Shown here: positions 52,110-64,000 of the stretch, piece after piece
How positions within the stretch are numbered: position 1 is the stretch's first letter
How the letters are laid out: every line of letters begins with the position of its first letter
Assembly (NCBI RefSeq): GCF_041146395.1
Contig: NC_091002.1
Coordinates: 9,604,501 to 9,668,500 of the forward strand
Origin: Eulemur rufifrons
Lineage: Eukaryota > Chordata > Mammalia > Primates > Lemuridae
Direction of reading: 5' to 3'
Length of the DNA: 64,000 nucleotides
Program-made: the position numbers and the translations under genes
The notes under the pieces: generated by a model
What the model was told of the DNA's origin: nothing
Seen by the model: only the letters and a program-made list of their open reading frames with translations
Database searches by the model: none

Positions 52110-53560
<1,451 letters not shown>

Positions 53561-53641
53561 TACAGTATAGTATGGGTAGAATGTTGCCACAGAATTGGGG
53601 GGGGAAATTAATAAATATGTACCAATATCTGTATGTTCTAG

Positions 53642-53706
53642 GAGGATGGACTCAGACAAGTTCTGGAGGAGATGAAAGCTTTATATGAACAAAACCAGTC
53701 TGATGT
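53642..53706 (+). CDS. GINS1: GINS1 (PSF1) coding exon 2
   Basis: This 65-nt exon lies between a TTCTAG acceptor and a GT|GTAAGT donor. It reads EDGLRQVLEEMKALYEQNQS then D and the first two bases of a Val codon. The sequence matches PSF1 residues 26-47 and forms part of the helical A domain. Its start joins exon 1 in phase 0 and its end joins exon 3 in phase 2. Antisense L1M sequence ends shortly upstream, so the polypyrimidine tract is probably not from a recent element. Confidence 0.96.
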
Positions 53707-54544
53707 GTAAGTTTGATAACATTTATATTCTAAAACAATTTAAGAAGTAATATGCTGAAATCAGATAACGTTGCATTAGGTTTTTTTTTACTTTTCTATG
53801 AGCTCGATCATACTCTAGCTATACAAAGTAGCGCAGGACTAGAAGGGTTTTTGCTGATCACTGCTTAAGAAATATTTGTTGTTTGACTGATATGAGTTGA
53901 AAGGAGTTAAGGTGGACCTAAAAGAAATGACATACCCTAAAGTAAAACATAAAAGTAAAAACCCCAATGAAGTGAAATACATAGTTTCCACTGTTTATTT
54001 TCATTAACAGTTTGTTAAAGGCAGATTGGGCAATTTGTAAATTTAGCGGGAGCTGCAGTGGTTTCTGATAGCCTGAGTGGAGTTCACTGAGAACTAGTGC
54101 TAAAAAAGGTTACAATGTAGTAGGTCCAGAGAGGGCTCTAGATTTATGACTGTTTAGAGCTGACCATTGTAGTTGGCACAGAGGAGAATCTGGGCTGTAG
54201 GACAAAGTCCCAGGTTCCTGTGACTTGGTGAAGAGTAAGACACAAAAGGGAAGCAAGTACTGGGTCAAAGTTGAGATATTCATATCTCAGCCTAGAGAGA
54301 AGTCAATCTCTGTGACATGCACTTTCCTCTTTGGTCTGGTTAGCTGCAATGTTTTAATAGGTTATCTGGATATAGAAGGAGTATGCAATAAGATTTGTAG
54401 GGCACACAAAGTGATAGGAGCACTTTCCAACTGTTGTGTTTAAGGATACATACAGAAAAGTCTTTACAGGTGGAATGAGGAACTGAACCTCAACAGGTTT
54501 GCAGTAAATATAAGGCAAATGTAAAGTCCCAAACTCAAGTCCCC

Positions 54545-55200
54545 AAGCTGTTCATTGGTTCATTCAATAAATATGACTAAACAAATTTGTGCTGATAAAT
54601 GGCTCTGGGTATAAAGCGGTAAACAACACAGTCAAGATTCCTGTCTCTGTGGCCCTTACAGTCTAGTGCAAAAGACAGATACCAAATATACATGCACCAA
54701 ATTGGGATATGTGCTATGAAGGAAAGCAGCAAGAATGCCAGGAGAGAGAAAAATGAATTGAAGATTTAGCTTAGGTTGAGAGATCAGGGAAGTTCTCTCA
54801 AAGGAACAAACATTTCAGGTGAGGCCTGAAGGACAGGTGGGTTTTAGTGAGGCAATAATTGTGGGCAAAGAGCATTTTAGGTGGAGGAAGCATGTATGCA
54901 AAGGTCTTGAGTCATGAAAGAGGGTGGGGTACCCAGGAACCTGATACTTGAAGAGGAATGTCGCTGGAGCTTAGATGTCTAAGTGTGGGGCAGGTGGCGG
55001 CATGAATTAAAAGATCATCCTGTCCCCACTTACATAAGTAGGGGAAAGAAAAAGAAATAAACAAACAAACAAAAAAAGATCATCCTGGCTGCTGTGTAGT
55101 CTGGAAGAGCTGAGCAGAGGGGGATGCTGGTCATCCCCGTGACTGGAGAGGTGACCCAGACTAGGTAAAAAGTGAGCAGAGTAAGGAAGTGTGTTAGAGG
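54545..55200. repeat. Ancient interspersed repeat, family not assigned
   Basis: TTCATTCAATAAATATGACT, TGTGGCCCTTACAGTCTAGT, GGTGAGGCCTGAAGGACAGG and TGCAAAGGTCTTGAGTCATG follow a pattern known from old mammalian repeats; I could not name the family. Confidence 0.45.
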
Positions 55201-55589
55201 TGACCTGACAGGCCTTAGTCCAGCAAAGGAATGATTTTCCTATATTCCTTGTTTTGTACCATTTGCTAATTCCTGATCCAAAATTCTGTCCCCTACCCTC
55301 CTAGTTTCTTTCTGGGGAGGCTATTGTTACATTTCTGGTTAAAATTATTTGTGAAAAGAAATCTATTCCTTCTTAATTACTCATATATAAATGTGAATCT
55401 TTTTAGAAAGCCCTCTTCATAAAGTACTCTGTTAGGTGTTGAGTGTATTTATTTGTGCTATTTCCTTATAATCCGGAGCACATTGTAAACAATGTGGCAA
55501 ATAAGTCAGACTTTCATAGGGTGGCAGAAAAGCACAGAACAGATCTAGAAAACGTGATAGAATCAGACGTGAATTTTGCCTGTGTTATC

Positions 55590-55645
55590 AGGGCCTGGCA
55601 CAGTGCCTGGCATGGAGCAGGCACTGCATGAATGAATCCTTTTCA
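55590..55645 (+). repeat. L2-like 3' tail
   Basis: GGCACAGTGCCTGGCATGGA followed by CAGGCACTGCATGAATGAAT. Confidence 0.55.
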
Positions 55646-55897
55646 TATTCATCTAGTTTCTTTTAAAACTTCAAAACAGATTCTTATTCATTCTGTACAT
55701 TTGCTTTTAAAATGTGATACTTATTGAAGTATCTAAAGATATGTATTTTTTTTAGGGTAAAACCAAAGTTTTCTCCCTCTCTGTGTAATACTGAAGTACA
55801 GTAATACACTTAGTTGAAGATCAACAAATATTTGTTAGATGAGTGAAAGACCATTTTAACTCACTTTATTATGAGGATTTGAAAGTACCACTGAAAA

Positions 55898-56427
<530 letters not shown>

Positions 56428-56523
56428 TTATCTTAGATAGCATGATCTTAGGCAAGTTATTTAGCTTTTGGCTCTTTATCTTTTAACATGTGCAGGTAGT
56501 TACTAACTTAGGTTAACAGCTAA

Positions 56524-57431
<908 letters not shown>

Positions 57432-57794
57432 TAGCATTGTTTTTCAAGCTTATGAATTTGGAAAATGCTGAAGTTCTGGCATTGTTATAGAGTAGTATTT
57501 GTTGGTATTTCTCTTTTTGTTTTAAACATCTGTTTTTAGCAATTTTTGGCCTGTGTTTGGTATATAGTGTGATAGGAAGTGTGTGGTGAGGAGTCATTCT
57601 AAATGCTATATGAAAAACTCTGTTGTTACTTTACAAAGTAGAGTGTCATTGATTAGTGATCCATCAGTAGAATTAAAACATTGGCATGATTATTTGGGGG
57701 TTTTCCTTAAAATTGTGTGTGTGGGCGTGCACACAGGGACTTTCCGAATCAACATTGCAAATTCATATTTGTAATGAAACTCTTGATTTGTCTA

Positions 57795-57965
57795 GTCACT
57801 GAGGTACAGAGCTAGCCCAATATTTAAGGACATAGGATTAAAGTCCAGCAGACTTGGATTCAAATTCTGGCTCTCCACTAACTGTCTAATCTTGAGCAAG
57901 TAACTTGACCTCTCTCTGTGCCTAAATTTCCTCATTTACAAAATGAGGATCATAGTACATACATG
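57795..57965 (+). repeat. MIR
   Basis: ACTTGGATTCAAATTCTGGC, ATCTTGAGCAAGTAACTTGA and TTTCCTCATTTACAAAATGA form the MIR core. Confidence 0.85.
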
Positions 57966-57984
57966 TTGCAGGTTGCAGTGACTT

Positions 57985-58720
57985 CTGACATTACCTGCAA
58001 TTAGGCCAGACATCATGGGTTAAGTGCTTAGTCTTCCACAAGCCTGCCCTCACTTGAGATGCCAGCTGCAAGTTCAGGGGTCTCACTATCCCCGTAGGGT
58101 CAGTAATTCACTAGAATGACTCACAGAACTCAGGAAATCACTATACTTAACATTACAGTTTTATTACAGCAAAAAAGATACAAATGAGAGTCAGCCCAAT
58201 GAAGAGACTCACAGGGTAAGGTCTGGGAGAGTCCCAAACTTGAAGCTTCTGGTATCCTTTCCCTGAAGGATCAGGATGCTTCACTGTCCTGACACATAAT
58301 GTGTAATAACACACAGAGGATTGCAGAGGATTGTCAATCAGGGAAGCTCACACAAGCTTGGCTATCCAGAGTGTTTATTGGAGTTTCATTACATAGACTG
58401 ATGGAATCTTGGTCCTGTGATTGAGCCCAATTCCCACCCCTCCCCGGAGGTCACACTGATAACAAGGGATGAACCCCCATCCTCTCATCACATGGTTGGT
58501 CTTTCTGGGGTGGCCAGCCCTGATTCTGAGTCATCTCGTTAGCACAGACTATCCAAGGCCCCAACACAAGTCTCCCCATTAGCACATGTGATCAGGGCCC
58601 ACCACAAATAACAAGACACTCCTATCACTTGAGAAAATCCAAGGATTTCAGGAGCCACCTCCCAGAACAGGGAACAAAGGCCAGACAAATTCTCTATTCT
58701 ACGACACAGTTATTATAAGG
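57985..58720 (-). mobile_element. ERVL-like LTR, antisense
   Basis: In complement the stretch shows AGGAGCCACC-like and CCAGAACAGGGAA-like blocks and two AATAAA-type signals: CCAATAAACACTCTGG (complement of about 58370-58385) and TAATAAAACTG (about 58160-58170). Length and composition fit an old class III LTR. The family and exact ends are not certain. Confidence 0.55.
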
Positions 58721-59724
58721 CTAATCACAGGGTTACTTGAGGTGATCCATATGGAACAAACAAAGCATAGGATGGCACTCAATAATGTCAATAGTTACCT
58801 ATGTTTGGGTACCATAGCACATAGCTTAACAAAGCAAATGTTCAATTCATTTGCCATTAGCTTCTGCACATTTTTGAAAGTGGTGATCAATTTGCTAACA
58901 GACTTCATTGGTTTTTTTATTCTTTCCATTTTCTGGATAAATAAATGAGTAACCTCTATCTCAGATTTGCCAATAACTATGAAATTGGTAACATGTTAGT
59001 ACTTAGGTTTTCAGTTTATTTCTATGTTCTTTGTGCTCAGATCTACTTAATGTTAATCAAGCTTTAGGGTATTTCTTGTGTGTTATGATGAAATGAACAA
59101 AATACTGTGTTGCTTCTTTAATGATAGCTGTTAACATGATTTTTCTCATGCAATATTTCATAATAGATTAGTGTGTTTCTTATACTTTTGTAAATGGCTG
59201 CAAACTATACATTTATTCAAGCACATCTATTAGATTGCATATTGGGCATTGTATTTCTGAGGATAACATTTTTTTGTGATTAATGAATTAGCAAAGTCAG
59301 TTCCTGTGTTAATAAAATATAACCATATCAACAGCATATAAAAGAATTTTAATGGGTCTAGAGATTAAGCCGTTTGAGAGTAGTGACACCTGAGATTTTC
59401 TTGGAAGAGTTTGTGAATTACTGTGAAACTGGCAAATGACTTCTTTCTATCCCAGTGTCCTCACCTGAAAAAAGAACTATACTTGTCTTCTGTCTCTCGG
59501 TAGTAGTGTTTTGGAAAAACTCAAGGATGACAACAAGAAACCAATATAGGTATACTTGGTACCAGACTGCAGATATCCCTGCCTGAGCAGTGGCGTGGTG
59601 CAAGTGCATCAACCATTTTGGACCAGTAACAAAGAATATTCCTGGGTATCCCTGACAACTTACAGGAGACCATCAGGTCTGAGTGTCACCATGAGTGTCT
59701 GTTACTCAAGGGTAGTGCTTCAGT

Positions 59725-59960
59725 GGTGACACTGTGGGCTCAAGTCTGCCACCTGGGTTCACATCCCCACTTTGCTTATTAACTCTGAGCCCTTTGGTAA
59801 ATTATCCAATCTCTCTCAAAGCTTTGGTTCTTCATTGATGAAAAGAAAATAATAGTACTTACATCATGGGGCGATTACAAGGAGTAAACAAAATAATACA
59901 TGTTAAAATTTTAGCATATTCTTGGTCCACAGTAAGCACTTTGTATAAATATTAGCAGGG
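59725..59960 (+). repeat. MIR
   Basis: CACCTGGGTTCACATCCCCA, GGTAAATTATCCAATCTCTC and AATAGTACTTACATCATGGG follow the MIR order, ending in a GTCCACAGTAAGCACTTTGT tail. Confidence 0.75.
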
Positions 59961-60212
59961 ATGATGATCTCAATATTGTTGACTTACAGCAACAATAAAA
60001 GTAAAAAGCAGAGCTAATATAAAGCACCAACATGAAACAGAGATGATGGTGCTTTAACAATGTTTAGAGAAACCACCACTGGAAGAATATGAAAGTACAT
60101 ACATAGATAATATGTAAAAATCTTCTCAGTATCTAATTTCAGAATAGTAAAATCTTTTGTGTTTTCTTTGGCTTTGTTTTTTGATTGCCTAAAATTTCTA
60201 TGTAAATATAGA

Positions 60213-60382
60213 ATCTTAGGCTAGGCATGATGGCTCATTCCTATAATCCCCGCACTTTGCAAAGCCAGGGTGGGGGAATCACTTGAGCCCAGGAGTTCGA
60301 GGTTGCATTGAGCTGTGATCCTGCCACTGTACTCCAGCCTGGGCAACAGAGCAAGACCCTGTCTCTAAAAAAAAAAAAAAAG
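60213..60382 (+). repeat. FLAM-like Alu monomer
   Basis: GGCTAGGCATGATGGCTCAT through CAACAGAGCAAGACCCTGTC and poly(A); only one monomer length. Confidence 0.85.
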
Positions 60383-60386
60383 ATAG

Positions 60387-60390
<4 letters not shown>

Positions 60391-60420
<30 letters not shown>
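60391..60420 (+). repeat. (AC)15 microsatellite
   Basis: Fifteen uninterrupted AC units grow out of the poly(A) tail of the FLAM-like monomer. Confidence 0.97.
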
Positions 60421-60423
<3 letters not shown>

Positions 60424-60909
60424 TATAAAATCTTTAAGCCACTAACACATGAAAGATAATGAAAATAAATGTTTTTTCTTTCCTATTAATATTTTTCTGT
60501 AAATAAATATTTTGTGTCAATATGTTTTGTGGAAGAATCATGTCTATTCTACTTTGCCCTTCCATCCATGAATGAGACTGGACGGGGGTAATGCCCTCAT
60601 TGCCAAAGCAGCTTCTGATTTTTCTTCTACTTTGTCCTCTCTTTGGGGTCTGTTATACTCTGCTATTCTCAGTGGAGTCACTCTAAAAAAGACCAACGTG
60701 GAAAGATGCCTTTTTTTACTCATTTGGAAACATCTCTCTAAGGAAATTATTTCATCGTACTTATCAATACAAAATAATATTTTTTATCTTTTGTTATTAT
60801 AAAATAGAGTGCAGTTTTTACCCACCTAGGCATATATCCCTTTTGAGCCCTTTTGAATCTTTCTTGATCCCTTACTTTAACCATTTGCATTATAAAATCG
60901 AACATATAT

Positions 60910-60918
<9 letters not shown>

Positions 60919-60940
<22 letters not shown>
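60919..60940 (+). repeat. (CA)11 microsatellite
   Basis: Eleven CA units in GINS1 intron 4. Confidence 0.95.
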
Positions 60941-60942
<2 letters not shown>

Positions 60943-61084
60943 AAGGTGCACAAAACACAGATGTGCAGCCTAATGGTGTGTCACCGAGGACCTCACACAT
61001 ACCTATCACCCTTGAAAGAGGATGTGGCACCAGAAGCAGTGTCCCTCCTCCTAGTGGCCACTAACCTGACTTTTGTGGAGACTA

Positions 61085-61440
61085 CTCACTTCCTTACTAT
61101 TTAAAACATTATTATTTTACCACCTAGGCATGCATCCCTAAACGCTATAATGTTACTCATTTTTTGAACTTTATATAAATAGATTCATGCAGTAATTCTT
61201 TAATGACTGACATCTTTAAACATATTTTTTGAGATTCTACCCTGTTGATGTATTATTAGCTGTAGTTCATTTCTTTTTACTGCTACATAGTATTTATTTT
61301 AAGTAGAGACTGCAATTTATTGTTGATATTGTTTTCAGTTTTTGACAGTGATGAACAATGCCGTTATGAACATTGTAGTATGGTAATTATGCATTTCTGA
61401 TTCATACCTGGGAGTGGAATTGCCAGTAGAGGGGCCATAT
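61085..61440 (-). mobile_element. L1M 3' fragment, antisense
   Basis: TGTAGTTCATTTCTTTTTAC, GTGATGAACAATGCCGTTAT and CTGGGAGTGGAATTGCC are in antisense L1M order. Confidence 0.7.
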
Positions 61441-61559
61441 ATCCTAGTTTATGCCTGTTGTCCCAACATAATTATTAATATTACCTCTTATTCTCAAAAG
61501 TGTCCTGGACTTTTTTTTATAATAAATTATATGGACAACATATAATTTATATGGTCACT

Positions 61560-61745
61560 CATGTCCAGGGTTTTTAAACCTCAATACTATTGACATTTTG
61601 CGCTGAATAAATTTTTATTGAGAGCTGTCCTGACCATTGTAGGGTGTTTAGCAGCAGCCCTGGGCTCTACCCACTGGCTCTACCTGCCAGTAGTGCTCCC
61701 CTCCCCCAAGTCATGGCAACCAAAGTGTTACTGGATGTTGCCACA
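61560..61745. repeat. hAT-Charlie fragment (MER5/MER20-like)
   Basis: ACCTCAATACTATTGACATT, CATTGTAGGGTGTTTAGCAG and CATGGCAACCAAAGTG match a non-autonomous hAT family; the exact name is uncertain. Confidence 0.6.
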
Positions 61746-61899
61746 TGCTCCTTTGGCATTCAGGACCTCTGGGTTTAGTCTGTAGCATATGTGTATGTTC
61801 ACCTAGATACTGCCCAGTGGTTGTCCAAAGGACTGTGTCCTTTCTGTTCCTGTCAGCGGTGTATCTGGCTCCTATTGCTCCACATTTGCACCCATGCAG

Positions 61900-62206
61900 T
61901 CAGTCTTTAAATTCAGCCTCTGTGATAGTATGTAGTGGTATCTCATTTTGATTTTAATTAGCATTTTACTGATTAATGAAACTGAGCATATTTTTTCATT
62001 TATTGGCTATTTGGATATCCCCTTTTGTGAAATGTATATTCAAGTCTCTTACTCATTTTTACTTTACATCCAATCATCAGTTGATGGACATTTGGGTCTT
62101 TTTCTTATTACTTTGTAGCATTTATATTCTGGTTATTTATATCCTTTGTCAATTGTGTGTATTGTAGATATTGTCTGCACCTTTGTGGCTTTTGACTTTG
62201 AAATTT
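61900..62206 (-). mobile_element. L1M 3' fragment, antisense
   Basis: ATCTCATTTTGATTTTAATT, TGAGCATATTTTTTCATTTA and ATCCTTTGTCAATTGTGTG. The same L1M probably continues after the Alu at 62583-63230. Confidence 0.75.
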
Positions 62207-62211
62207 CCTAA

Positions 62212-62568
<357 letters not shown>

Positions 62569-62582
62569 CCTAATGGTATTTT

Positions 62583-63400
62583 GTAATAAACAGAAGTTCT
62601 GGATTATCATTAATGTGACCAATTGATTAATTTTTGCCTCTATGGTTAGTTTTTTGTTTTTGCTTCTTGTCCAGTTAGAGAAATCATTGTCTACCCCAAG
62701 GGTATTAAGGTATTTTTCTATGTAAGCTTTTAGGGGCTGTATTTTACCTTTCACAGAGAGATCTACAGTACTGGGATTGTTTTTTGTGTGTACTGTAGGA
62801 GTCACATTTCATTTTTGAGAATGGATATTGAGTTGACTGGCGCCATTTATTGAAAAGATCCTCCTTTCTCCATGACTCTGCACCTAGTGCCACCTTTGTC
62901 ATAAACTGAGTGTCAGTATTTCTATGGATTTTGAATGGGATTTTGTTAGACTATTTGTCTGTCTTTACACCAACTCCACTGTTGTAATTGCTGCAACTTT
63001 GTGATATGTCTTGTTCTTTTTCAAGAGTGTTTCAACTATTTTTGGCCCTTTGCACTTCCATGTAAATTTTAGACTCGATTTGTCAAGTTCCATTTTTAAA
63101 AGAGTTCAGATTTTGGTTAAGATTGAATTGAATCTATAGATCAGTTGACATTATTACAATATTGAATCATCCAATCTGTGAACATGGTATATCCCTGTGT
63201 ATATTTAGGTCTTCTTTCATTTTTCTCAGCAGTTTTTTTTAAAAAATAACAGATTTACTGAGATACAATTCATAGCATGAAGTTTATCATTTTAAAATGT
63301 ACAATTCGGTGGTTTTTAATATGTTTACAGACTTATACATCCATTATGACCATCTTATTCCAGAACATTTTCATCACCCCAGAAAGATAGCCTTTATAAT
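62583..63400 (-). mobile_element. L1M, antisense, continued
   Basis: TTGACTGGCGCCATTTATTG, TTAGACTCGATTTGTCAAGT and TTACTGAGATACAATTCATA. The last is a second, distinct L1M 3' piece (from about 63245). Confidence 0.8.
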
Positions 63401-63410
63401 TACTCTGCAT

Positions 63411-63695
<285 letters not shown>

Positions 63696-63779
63696 TTAGT
63701 CCAGAGTTTGAAGAAAGCATAACTCTAAAATACTGTCTTTTTCATGTTTTTGTGTCTGTTTGAATGTTCTTAAGGTTTA

Positions 63780-63915
63780 TGATTAAGTATGCTGGAGTGT
63801 AAGCCCTGTGAGAGCAGAGATTTTTGTTCGCTTTGTTGAATGATTGATCTTAAGTACCCAGACCAATGCCTAGATCATAGAGCGCAATCAATAATGTTTG
63901 TAGTGTAAATGTATG
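63780..63915 (+). repeat. L2 3' tail
   Basis: GGAGTGTAAGCCCTGTGAGA, GTACCCAGACCAATGCC and GCGCAATCAATAATGTTTG follow the L2 end pattern. Confidence 0.65.
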
Positions 63916-64000
63916 AATGGTCAGAATAATTATTCATGTTGAGATGTGTATTGTTTTTGAAAGGGTGAGTATACAGTTTGTGCAAGTTTTCTTACAACTT

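Overview
The window is genomic DNA of a strepsirrhine primate, most likely a lemur. At least seven Alu copies carry the long lemur-type linker between the two monomers (a GGACA(A/G)CT block followed by an A/T-rich run and AAAAATTAGCC). LINE-1, L2, MIR, MaLR and Tigger remnants of ordinary primate type fill most of the rest. The gene content corresponds to human 20p11.21.

Two protein-coding genes lie head to head. ABHD12 (a membrane lysophospholipase) is on the minus strand: coding exon 1 is at 46786-46976 in a large CpG island, coding exon 2 is at 4225-4349, and a 42.4-kb intron 1 lies between them. Its remaining exons are beyond the left edge. GINS1 (PSF1, a subunit of the replicative CMG helicase) is on the plus strand: coding exons 1-4 are at 49254-49328, 53642-53706, 56628-56726 and 57335-57425. 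These encode the first 110 residues; the rest is beyond the right edge. All six exons have canonical GT/AG junctions and compatible phases. The two start codons are about 2.3 kb apart. The GINS1 promoter carries a perfect E2F palindrome and an inverted CCAAT box, as expected for an S-phase replication gene.

Layout: 1-4224, ABHD12 intron 2. 4350-46785, ABHD12 intron 1, which holds most of the mobile-element material. This includes lemur-type Alus with clear target-site duplications, a complete small Tigger element, an internally deleted mariner with both terminal repeats, and an ERV LTR preceded by a polypurine tract. It also includes an L1 with an inverted 5' part, an L1 with an apparent 3' transduction, a roughly 5-kb antisense L1M stack holding several younger insertions, and MST and MLT1 LTRs. 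46240-47560, ABHD12 CpG island. 47560-48930, intergenic, with MIR and L2. 48930-49330, GINS1 promoter and exon 1. 49329-64000, GINS1 introns, rich in MIR, L1M, Alu and ERVL-like sequence.

ABHD12 and GINS1 are not known to act together; their closeness is positional. I found no tRNA, rRNA, CRISPR array or other intact gene, and no convincing previously undescribed system. The most informative observations concern mobile-element structures and the GINS1 promoter. Repeat boundaries and family names were assigned by eye and are approximate unless a target-site duplication or terminal repeat is cited.
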